Assembly (NCBI RefSeq): GCF_026151205.1
Contig: NC_087074.1
Span: 6,758,001 to 6,822,000 of the forward strand
Direction: 5' to 3'
Origin: Bolinopsis microptera
Taxonomy: Eukaryota > Ctenophora > Tentaculata > Lobata > Bolinopsidae
DNA: 64,000 bases
Shown here: positions 35,585 through 48,000 of the stretch, piece after piece
Layout: each line of letters opens with the position of its first letter
How positions within the stretch are numbered: the first letter of the stretch is position 1
The notes under the pieces: generated by a model
What the model was told of the DNA's origin: nothing
What the model saw: the letters and a program-made list of their open reading frames with translations, nothing else
The model's database searches: none
Position numbers and translations under genes: made by a program

Positions 35585-36410
35585 AATGTATAATGTAACA
35601 TTGTAACACTGATGTATAATGTAACATTGTAACACTAATGTATAATGTAACATTGTAACACTAATGTATAATGTAACATTGTAACACTAATGTATAATGT
35701 AACATTGTAACACTAATGTATAATGTAACATTGTAACACTAATGTATAATGTAACATTGTAACACTAATGTATAATGTAACATTGTAACACTAATGTATA
35801 ATGTAACATTGTAACACTAATGTATAATGTAACATTGTAACACTAATGTATAATGTAACATTGTAACACTAATGTATAATGTAACATTGTAACACTAATG
35901 TATAATGTAACATTGTAACACTAATGTATAATGTAACATTGTAACACTAATGTATAATGTAACATTGTAACACTAATGTATAATGTAACATTGTAACACT
36001 AATGTATAATGTAACATTGTAACACTAATGTATAGTGTAACATTGTAACACTAATGTATAATGTAACATTGTAACACTAATGTATAATGTAACATTGTAA
36101 CACTAATGTTGTAACACTAACATTGTAACACTAATGTTGTAACACTAACATTGTAACACTAATGTTGTAACACTAACATTGCAACACTAATGTATAATGT
36201 AACATTGTAACACAAATGTATAATGTAACATTGTAACACTAATGTATAATGTAACATTGTAACACTAATGTATAATGTAACATTGTAACACTAATGTTGT
36301 AACACTAATGTATAATGTAACATTGTAACACTAATGTATAATGTAACATTGTAACACTAATGTTGTAACACTAATGTTGTAACACTAATGTATAATGTAA
36401 CATATTGTAG
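35585..36410 (+). repeat. 26-bp minisatellite upstream of SRRM2
   Basis: About 30 units of TAATGTATAATGTAACATTG plus TAACAC, with shortened variants (ACTAATGTTGTAAC) around 36105-36180 and 36290-36380. It ends 38 bp before the SRRM2 ATG. Confidence 0.95.
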
Positions 36411-36447
36411 CTAGCCTACTCCTCTGATCAGCAAGAGAGAGTGTGAG

Positions 36448-38975
36448 ATGTACAATGGCATTGGCTTAACGACAGTACGAGGATCAGGGACTAATGGCTA
36501 CGTACAGAGAAACACGGCTCACATTTCCAACACAAGGACCAAGGTCAGCTGCTTTTAAATGCCCCTTATTATTTGTCCGGCCTCGGTGGCCTGACGGACG
36601 TTGGTTAAATTAGGGCCGATAAAGTTATAAACCGACTCTCAATTGATAATGTTATAAGTGTTATTATAACCACGACTAGAGTAGTAAAAGACAGGCTAAG
36701 GGGGCAGGGGGGGTCTTCAAGAGACTATTCGAAACTCTGTTTACTGCCCTAAATAAAACGTTATTAACGACAAGTTTTACATACTTGTAACAAGTATAAT
36801 AATGGGTAGTGTTACTAATATTACCCGTTGCAGTGATATATGAGTGGCCAAATCATTTCGTTTGACATACTCCATTATTATTATAATGCATTATAACTTA
36901 GCAATTTTATGTTGTTAGCTAACAATTATGTATTTAAATTATGTCCATAATTTATTGAAGCACACCACCAACAGTTTGATTACAACTACAACCTCTTCAC
37001 CAGTTTGATTACAACTACAACGATGACAAGGAGAAGGGTGTAACGATAAGGAAACCTAATAAAGCGATCTTGGAACACGAGCAGAAGAGAGCTGTGGAGG
37101 TGAAGTGTGTGGAGTTACAGGAAGTGCTGGAAAACCAGGGGTGAGTTAGCTGGGGTAACCAAGGGTGTGTTAGCTGGGGTAACCAGGGGTGAGTTAGCTG
37201 GGGTAACCAGGGTGAGTTAAGAGTTAGCTGGGGTAACCAGGAGTGAGTTAAGAGTTAGCTGGGGTAACCAGGAGTGAGTTAGCTGGGGTAACCAGGGGTG
37301 AGTTAGCTGGGGTAACCAGGAGTGAGTTAGCTGGGGTAACCATGGGTGAGTTAGCTGGGGTAACCAGGAGTGAGTTAGCTGGGGTAACCAGGGGTGAGTT
37401 AGCTGGGGTAACCAGGGGTGAGTTAGCTGGGGTAACCAGGGGTGAGTTAGCTGGGGTAACCAGGAGTGAGTTAGCTGGGGTAACCAGGAGTGAGTTAGCT
37501 GGGGTTATCAGGGGTGGGTTAGCTGGGGTTATTAGGGGTGGGTTAGCTGGGGTAACCAGGGGTAATCAGGGGTTACCAGGGGTGAGTTAGCAGGGGTAAC
37601 CAGGGGTGAGTTAGCTGGGGTAACCAGGAGTGAGCTAGCTGGGGTAACCAGGGGTGAGTTAGCTGGGGTAACCAGGAGTGAGTTAGCTGGGGTAACCAGG
37701 GGTGAGTTAGCTGGGGTAACCAGGAGTGAGTTAGCTGGGGTAACCAGGGGTGAGTTAGCTGGGGTAACCAGGGGTGAGTTAGCTGGGGTAACCAGGAGTG
37801 AGTTAGCTGGGGTTATCAGGGGTAACCAGGGGTGAGTTAGCTGGGGTAACCAGGGGTGAGTTAGCTGGGGTAACCAGGAGTGAGTTAGCTGGGGTAACCA
37901 GGGGTAACCAGGGGTGAGTTAGCTGGGGTAACCAGGGGTGAGTTAGCTGGGGTAACCAAGGGTGAGTTAGCTGGGGTAACCAGGGGTGAGTTAGCTGGGG
38001 TAACCAGGAGTGAGTTAGCTGGGGTAACCAGGGGTGAGTTAGCTGGGGTAACCAGGGGTGAGTTAGCTGGGGTAACCAAGGGTGAGTTAGCTGGGGTAAC
38101 CAGGGGTGCGTAAGCTGGGGTAACCAGGAGTGAGTTAGCTGGGGTAACCAGGAGTGAGTTAGCTGGGGTTATTAGAAGTGAGTTAGCTGGGGTAACCAGG
38201 GGTGAGTTAGCTGGGGTAACCAGGAGTGAGTTAGCTGGGGTAACCAGGAGTGAGTTAGCTGGGGTAACCAGGAGTGAGTTAGCTGGGGTAACCAGGGGTG
38301 AGTTAGCTGGGGTAACCAGGGGTCAGTTAGCTGGGGTTATTAGGGGTCAGTTAGCTGGGGTTATTACTTTATTAGGGGTAATCAAATACCAAGAGTGGCA
38401 AGATGCAAACTTGAATCATAGCACTCCCTACCTCGACCAATCCAAACATAATCCCTGGGAACACATAACTCGGCCATACTGCTCCAAATAATGAGAAGTC
38501 TATCAGAAGTGTTCCAATAATAAGAACAATGAATCCTAATAATGTGGTTAAAGCTCGAGACAGTCCCCTATCTGTCAAGTAGCCAAATAGCATGATAGCA
38601 AACGAGTAAAACACCCCACAAACCATTAATATTGTCCCTGTTACTTGAACGGTTTTCCGATAGCAGCCCTTAGTACTTTAGTATTACTAGCAGGAACCCG
38701 TATAATATAACCCTAAACGGTGTCAAGACTCAAAATATTAAAATAATTATTACCTATTTAATTGGCGTTTTTGACACCACTTGGGGGTCCAAATTTTAGG
38801 CTCTAAAATCATTATTCCTTGGCCAATTTTTTATTTTTTCATGCTGATTTGAAGGCCATTAAAGCATTTGACCCAGCCAAAAAAGTTCCAGTTGTATATC
38901 TTTTACGGTTTTTGCGGAAAGTCGCGTTAAAGTTGATGCCGTGGTGTCAGTAAAATGGCACAGATATATATATAT

Positions 38976-39011
<36 letters not shown>

Positions 39012-42000
39012 TATCGTCTCGCTTTATATATAGTAAGATTTCCCGATTTGACATTGTGAACTATACCAATAAAATAATAGGTACAACAAAATCGCCCTAA
39101 AGATGAGCCCCTAGTCTGAGTAGGGCACGATAAGCTTTCCCTTTAAGTTCAATAGATTTTTAATTTTAAGATGAGCAACTCCAATGATAACAAATACAGC
39201 AAACATAAAAGCTGCAAAGATAATGAACGTTTTTGGAAAAGAAAGTAAGTCCACTAGAGCAGATCCCATCAGAGGCCCAATAAAAGCTCCGATGAAGAAC
39301 CCTGCATTGTAAACCCCAGTCATTGCTTCAGTTGAGCGTTCCTGATCAGGCTGACCATCATGAAATACCAAGAGTGGCAAGATGCAAACTTGAATCATAG
39401 CACTCCCTACCTCGACCAATCCAAACATAATCCCTGGGTACACATAACTCGGCCATACTGCTCCAAATAATGAGACGTCTATCAGAAGTGTTCCAATAAT
39501 AAGAACAATGAATCCTAATAATGTGGTTACAGCTCGAGACAGTCCCCTATCTGTTAAGTAGCCAAATAGCATGATAGCAAACGAGTAACACACCCCACAA
39601 ACCATTAATATTGTCCCTGTTACTTCAACGGTTTTCTGATAGCTGTCCTTCATGTAAACGGCCAGGAAGTTGCCAACGAACGCCTCGTCTGCGGAAACAA
39701 AAGACATTACAACTATTCCAAGAAGAAGTATTGGCGGTCTGAGCAGAGATTTCATGCTGCTGGTGGTCTCGTTGGTCAAAGTGGTGTCTTCCTCAGATCT
39801 TTCTTTGGCACTTTCTGTTATTGCAATGATAGCTATTATGCTCATTATTTGATGAAGGGATCCTGAAGATTGAAGATGTTGTTATTTCAATTTGTTATTG
39901 TTTTCAAGAAAAAAAAATGTTAAACTTTACTCAGTTTTATACCCCATCTCTTTCTTTAGCCTATAATATATTGGCACCCAATTTGAATCGCTGAAGTATG
40001 AGAAATTAAATCTGGAGTTAAAACTCAATTTATAGAAGGTAATAAAAATTACTCTCACCCGTCACTACAAAAGGAAGATAGAATCCTCCTACATCGTAAA
40101 GGAAACCCCCCATCAAGGGTCCAAGTGCCAGGGAAGCACTGAAAGTAAGTTCATATATTGCCGTTACCATCCCGAGGGAATCTTTGTAAATTGATCCCAT
40201 GACTGCCACGACCATCGGTTCAGCTAACCCTAATGCTGCTCCTTGGATTGCTCTGGAGTATACAATCTATACTTGATCAGACACTTCCTATTAAACCTAA
40301 ACATTTTACCCAAAACTGATTTTGAAATAGGCAAATAGCCTTCAAGCTATCAATTTCATTCTATTTAGAAATGAAATGAATATTTTTATTTATTTAATTA
40401 CCTGGATATGAGGACCGATATATCAAACAAGACGTTATTGAACATGGGAATGACAAACACGATAGAGGAAAGAAAAAGGGCTACCCCACTCCACCCAACC
40501 ATCTTCTTCACAGTGGTTTTTGATGCCACAGATCCTGCTATTAGAGAGGTTACTGCGCCTACGAAAGGCAACGTCCCTGCCAAGACCCCACCAATAATAG
40601 CTCTTTGTTTGCGATTTTTTACGATCTCGTCGGTTAGGAAAGGAAGAGTGAGGCTGAAGTAGAGGTTCATCGTCAGAATAAGCAAGGAAAGTACTCCGAA
40701 TATTGCCGGTTTTTTAAATCTCTGCAGATATCTCAATGGAGCCGTTGGTTTGTCGGATTCTTCTATGATCATGTCTTCCATGTCTGAATCTGGAAATTAT
40801 GTGACTGAATAATAATATTATATTATAGTTTATAGATATTAGATGTGGATACTGGCGGGGAGGTGACAATTGTATGTTTACGTTTTAGGTGGCGCCTCTA
40901 TTCAGCAGGTTGTAGAGGAGAAGAGGTGATAATTGTTTGTTTACGTTTTAGGTGGCGCTTCTATTCAGCAGGTCGAAGATGTGATGAAAATTTTGTATTA
41001 TCGAAGGCTTGTAACCCTTGTAAATCCTTCTTGATACCCCCTCCTTCTTGTTACCCCCCCCCCCCCCCCCCCCCCCCCTTTGAAGGTCCCGAATTATTTT
41101 CAGAACGAAAGCTCAAAAATAACCGAGAAATCGACCTTCTTATTAACTCATTTTGATGACTGTTTCTGACCTTAAATTTAAAATAGCTTAAAATAGCTTA
41201 AAATATGGAGAAAAGTAGTTTTTAGAAAAACTTATTTTCGAAAATTCAAAATATTTTGTTCGCAAGTGAATTGCATGAAACGTGAAGAAAAATGCTTTTC
41301 AAAAAACTCCGTGAATTTTTCGTTTCAAGAATACTAAAATCACCAATATTTGTAGGCGGAGTTCAGTCAATCTCGGCAGATTTTAGTAGTCAGGAATTAC
41401 TCTGTGGAAAGGTCTGAAACTGAAAAACGTTAACCACACGATATTAGAGTTTCATAACTAATTACAGTAACTTAGCCTTATCGATTTTCACAGAAACTGC
41501 ACCGAAGGCACAGTCAAGATCGAACCGATAGCCTGCAGCTGTACTATCATTTTATTGATGAATCAGTCACTTCAGTAGGGTGAAGATAATCACATTTGTA
41601 ATAAATAAAACCTCTCTGTACCGTCAATTGTGCAAATCTAAACCGGCCTAGCTGGATTACCAGACCTATTCTTTTCCTCAACAATCAAACCGAGTTGTGC
41701 AAGAAATGTGATTTATCATAGTTCATATCGCAGCCAAACAACAAATTTAGGCACATTTTTCGTTTTTCATATTTACTGATTTTTCTAAAATGTTGATAGG
41801 AATGTGCTAGTGAAGTAGGGATTTGGCTGCAGGACTGGAATCGGTCAGATATCAATCAATCTTCCTTTTCTTAAGACCGGAACCAAGTGGCAAACAGGAG
41901 AATTAAAATCTTACTGAAAAATTTTAAGATTTCCGACCGCTTGGTGCTAAATCTCAGAAAATTTAAAAATTGTATCCTAACAGTTTTGAAATTTCCGATT

Positions 42001-45000
42001 TTGTGCACTTCATGTCATTAGACCCTGTGATCCTATGCTAAGGACCCGGCATATAGACTTTTTAACAGGATCAGATCTCGATACATGCTTTTAGGTCTCA
42101 AGATCAGACCGTGACCTATTTAACCCAATTCAGTAGCAAAAAACTCTGTACATCGCAGTGCACACTCAACTACACCCTGCTACTGGCATGAAGGCCGGGC
42201 TTTCATGGTGCCCAGTAACTCGTAATCCGTTTTATTGATCTATATTATAGCGTACGCTTAGCTGTATATTGACCACATTTGATATAATCACATACGACTA
42301 GGAACTCAGGAACCGAGTACCTGTCTGCAAAATAACCGCAACTAGCACATTTATATATGAGTTATCAACAACCAAACACCCTAAAATGTTTCCCTTTGAA
42401 GTTGTGGGAGAAAATGTGACTTTTGGCTTTGCAGATAAAAAATGAATTCTCGAAAAAAAAGTGAAACATGTTCAGTTTGGAGAGTAAGTAAGTTAAACTG
42501 GGAATGCCCCTTCCCAGGGACCACATCACCCCTAATAAACCATTAAATATCATCGGAGACCATGCACAGCCTCGAATTATAGTATAATGACTTCGAATAA
42601 ACCTTTTTTGTCTCTAAAAAAAGGCTTAGAAAACTAGATTTATTTACCTCATTTTACCTCATTTTACCTCATCCCAATTTTGCCTTTTTTGGCTGGCCTG
42701 GCCTCATGAGGTAAAATGAGGTTGACCCCCCCCCCTCTAATATCGTGTGGTTAACGTTTTTCAGTTTCAGACCTTTCCAAAGAGTAATTCCTGACTACTA
42801 AAATCTGCTGAGATTGACTGAACTCCGCCTACAAATATTGGTGATTTTAGTATTCTTGAAACGAAAAATTCACGGAGTTTTTTGAAAAGCATTTTTCTTC
42901 ACGTTTCATGCAATTTGATCACTTTTGGCGAACAAAATATTTTGAATTTTCGAAAATAAGTTTTTCTAAAAACTACTTCTCTCCGTGTTTTAAGCTATTC
43001 CGATCATTTTGAGCCAATAAAATATTTAAATTACATTTTTGCTAATTAGCTAATTGATAATTATCCAATTAACTAATTGTCTGACGTGAAAATTGTCTTC
43101 ACAAAAGTTTTTCCTCCTGATAAGATAAACATCCTCGATTAATCTGCAACCTTTTACGATGTTCACAACTAAAGATATTCGACAAACAAGAAAGGTGGTA
43201 AAAAGAGGTAAAAGTGGAAAAAGTGGCCTTAAGCTCTTAAGACACGTGGAAAAGTTTGGAAAAGTTGGTCAGCCACAAAGGGCACCTATTGAAACTCAAA
43301 AACGTCAAAAATCATTTGTAAGCTTCGTGTGTCGGCAGATCGATTTTTTCAGACGGATTTGTCTGTACTAAATCTAAACAACTAAAAGCTCAGTAAACGA
43401 AAAACGTCAGAACTGACATTCAAAATATGTACTAACTGGAAAAGCACAAATTTACAATTATTTCAACTTCTTGGAATTATGAACTATTGCCAGTGGCTAG
43501 TATAGCTTGTAGAGGGAGTTATGTGCCTCGCCGGGCTAAAGTAGTGGATGACCTTGCTGTACGGCAAGTTAAACAAGGATCTGAAACTACTAGGTTCCGT
43601 ACAGACTCAACTCTGCACCCGTGTCAATATGTTCATTATATGCAAGCCTCTTGATTTATAATAGCTCTTGCATTGCATACCTTAAGCAGTGTCCACGCAA
43701 CAGTAATACAATTTCAGACCCGGATCGCACACACAACATCTTACCCTACAAATTTGTATCATACTAAATCAATGAGATTTCATAACTCTATACAACATTC
43801 CCCTCATACGATACCTCCCCCTCATACGATACCTTTAAATACCTTCCCCTTTCTAACATTCCTGTATTAGTACCTCAGAACCCTATACGGCTATAATGAT
43901 TGATCTATAAATTATATCAACATTCTAGTACAGACAGATCCGTCTGAAAAAATCGATCTGCTGACACACGAAGCTTTCAGAGGATTTTTGACGTTTTTGA
44001 GTCCCATTAGGTACTTTTCCAAACTTTTCCACGTGTCTTAAGGCCACTTTTTGCCACTTTACCACTTTTTACCACCTTTCTTGTTTGTCGAATATCTTTA
44101 GTTGTGAACATTGTAAAAGGTTGCGAATCAATCGAGTGTGTTCATATTATCAGGAAGAAAAACTTTTGTTCAAACAATTTTTACGTCAGATAATAGGTTA
44201 ATTGGATAATTATCAATTAACCAATTAGCAAAATTCTAAAAAAATTTTATTGGCTAAAAATGATCGGAATAGCTTAAAAAACGGAGAAAAGTAGTTTTTA
44301 GAAAAAATTTGAAAATTAATGAATTAATTATTACCGGTTCTTTACTACCCCTTGCCCGACACTGTGCTCGTATCTAAATCTTACCCTTTCCCGTATGTTA
44401 CCCTTGTTGATTTTACTTTTAGCCGACCCGTTTCTCACGGTATAAAGCGTTTCATAAACCTCATTAAGAGCCATATAATATACACGTACTGTGTCGTATT
44501 GTGATTGAATATAGCTCGATATGTATTACTACTTAGTTTACATCACCCACCAAATGCCAGACTTTATTTATTATTTATTATTTAAAATCTGATAAAAGGC
44601 TATCTTTAAAGCACCTTTTTGAGCTGGAATTAAAAACCAACGTCCAACAAAACATAAACATCAAATCAGGAAAACATGTCAACGCAAATTATATGTAGAT
44701 AAACGTCCGATATGAAATATTATGTTACGATACTTCTATATTCGTCAGAAAACATCCAGTAAGATAAAAATTAACCGAATTTGAGAGTTATAAATATAAT
44801 GTAATGATATTGGGTGTATTCGTACTGAGTCTCAAACAGATAAAGGTCGTGGTTGTTGCATGTTAGTACAGACAGATCCGTCTGAAAAATCGATCTGCCG
44901 ACACAAGAAGCTTCCTGAGGAATTTTTACGTTTTTCAGTCCCATTAGGTGCCTTTTATGGCTGACCAACTTTTCCAAACTTTCCCACGTGTCTCAAGTCC

Positions 45001-48000
45001 ACTTTTACCACTTTTTACCACTTTTCTTGTTTGTCAAATATCTTTAGTTGTGAACATTGTAGAACTGTAGAAGGTAAAAGGTTACAGATTAATCGAGGGT
45101 GTTTATCTTATCAGGTAATTGGGATAATTACCAATTAGCAAAAAGATACATCTTTCATATCACTCATCTACGGTACGGTTCCAAAGCAGATTAGTTGTGT
45201 GTCCGTATCAGATGACGGGATGATGTAACAGCACTATAGGCCGTGAGGCCGTCCAGGTGTTAAAAAATAAATGTCGCCCTTATCTCGGGAATTCCTGATT
45301 TCTGTTTTTTTATTTTCTATTTTTTTATTGAAATTAATCATTGAAGGAACTTTAAAAGTTTATTATAATCGTTAGTTATAGTACCTTAAGAACGACGAAT
45401 TTAGTCTACCATAAATTTAGTCAAACTTTTGACTAAAATTGTTGTAAACCAAATTTATTGAGTCTAATTTAAAAGCAGACTAAAATCTCAGTAGATCATA
45501 TTATATGGATTTGCGTATTATAATTCGACAATTTAAGTTCGCCAGATATCACCCCTAGCCTGTCGAACTTCGGTACGTGTCGAACTTCGGTACGTGTCGA
45601 ACTAGAGTCCAGGTAGCGTACTCTAGTTCGACAAATAATTGCTGCTTGTAATCCAACAGCTATTGCCGGGTCCTCATCATACTATCATGTAGGATCACAG
45701 GGTTCAATGGCAGATAACAAAAATTTTCTGACATCTAGCAACCAGCGGTTAGAAATTCCAGAACTTTTTAGTATAGTTTTAATTTTTCTGTTTGCCACTC
45801 GGTTCCAAGGTCAAAAGGAAATCGCCGCACATGTGGAATCGTGATTTTTCCCATTCTCCGCGACAAATCGCGATTTTTGACGTTTGCCGCGACAAATCGC
45901 GATATTTTTTCAATTCTCCGCGACAAATTGTGCATTTTTATTTAATTCTGAGGACCAAATTTGCGCATTCTCCTTTAAATCCGAAGGCCAAATATCACGT
46001 TATTTATAAAGTTAAAAGTATATGGAACCAATCACAATCAGGGTAGCATGAAACATGAACAAAAGTAGTTTCCAGAAAAAATTTGAAAAAATTTCGACTT
46101 AGAAAATGTTCGGCCAGAGTCATTCTCGATAGGTACTTCGATGGCAGAGCTCCTGCTTCCGAGCTCGTATTGCAAAGGCTTTCAGCCAGCCTTCCGAGAT
46201 CGCATTATAATAATACGTATGTGATGTAAAATGTGTTAGGCATAAGGTTAGTTAGCAGGTAATCTATTCAGTGAGACTTGGGACAATGAGAACATTGGAC
46301 TACTTGTCCCAGAACCACGCGATTTTGCCTAGTTTGGCTTGTCGCGGCGCCGCGATTTTTGGCCTAAATAATCGCGATTTTCTTTTGTCCTTGGACTCGG
46401 TTCTGGTTAAGCTGACAGGAAAATAGATTGATATCCGACTGTTTCCGGTTCTAGACCGGTACTCGGTTTCTAGTCGTTTGTGATAATATAAAGTGTCATG
46501 TGGTAAGTGGTAGATATTTATATAGCGTACGAGTCTGCAATCTAGATCTATAAAACGGAGTACGGGTTGCCACGATAGTCATTTATCTCTCCGCTAAGTC
46601 TACAATTCTGCTAACTAACAATTGAGTTGGAGGTCAATTAAATGTTCATAGATATGGATTATCTAATACATAATATTTGAACAGCATGAGACAAGTGGAA
46701 AACAAACAAACGAATAGATTTCAAGCTCGTAAAGAATCGTTGCTTGAGATCGGAGATTTCAAAACTCTAGTTCGACAGTCGAAGTTATCTTGTCGAACTT
46801 TAGTACGTGTCGAACTTGAGTCCAGGTAGCGCACCAGGGGTGAGATAGTTAGGGTAACCAGGGTGAGTTAGCTGGGGACTGGCGTTATCATGGGTAACCA
46901 GGGGTAATCAGGAGTAAGTTAGCTTGGGTTACCAGGGGTAAGTTAGCTTCCTGGCTAGTAACTAGACTCACGAAATTATTGTCATTAATATCCCCATCAC
47001 GATAATCTTTTTGTTTGATTAGTTTCATGAAAACATTTTGTTAAAAGTAAACATTTTATAAAACTTACATCTTACATAAATACTTTTATTGGAAAATATA
47101 TTTTGATTCGTCACATAAATATCTTTGTCTAAAGTGTCCGGTACGCGTAGTCAGAGTACGGTTCGATTATGAGATTTCCCTTCATGTTCAATAGATTTTT
47201 CATTTTTAGATTTGCAATTTCAATAATAACAAATACAGCAAACATAACAGCTGCAAAGATAATGAACGTTTTTGGAAAAGAAAGTAAGTCCACTAGAGCA
47301 GATCCCACCAGAGGCCCAATAAAAGCTCCGATGAAGAACCCTGCATTGTAAACCCCAGTCATTGCTTCAGTTGAGCGTTCCTGATCAGGCTGACCATCAT
47401 GAAATACCAAGAGTGGCAAGATGCAAACTTGAATCATAGCACTTCCTACCTCGACCAATCCAAACATAATCCCTGGGTACACATAACTCGGCCATACTGC
47501 TCCAAATAATGAGACGTCTATCAGAAGTGTTCCAATAATAAGAACAATGAATCCTAATAATGTGGTTACAGCTCGAGACAGTCCCCTATCTGTTAAATAG
47601 CCAAATAGCATGATAGCAAACGAGTAACACACCCCACAAACCATTAAAATTGTCCCTGTTACTTCAACGGTTTTCTGATAGCTGTCCTTCATGTAAACGG
47701 CCAGGAAGTTGCCAATGAACGCCTCGTCTGCGGCAACAAAAGACATTACAACTATTCCAAGAAGAAGTATTGGCAGTCTGAGCAGAGATTTCATTCTGCT
47801 GGTGGTCTCGTTCGCGTTAGTCAAAGTGGTGTCTTCCTCAGATCTTTCTTTGGCACTTTTTGTTATTGCAATGATAGCTATTATGCTCATTATTAAATGA
47901 AGCGACCCTGAAGATTGAAGATGTTGTTATTTCAATTTTCTTTAAAGAAAAAAAATTGTTCAACTTTACTCAGTTTTATACCCCATCTCTTTCTTTAGCC

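Noticed and set aside
37342-38079. GELAGVTR and TPANSPLV repeat frames
   Set aside because: Translations of the intron 2 minisatellite; the frame that continues SRRM2 has TGA in most units.
37141-38372. CRISPR array
   Set aside because: Contiguous tandem units without unique spacers, in an animal intron.
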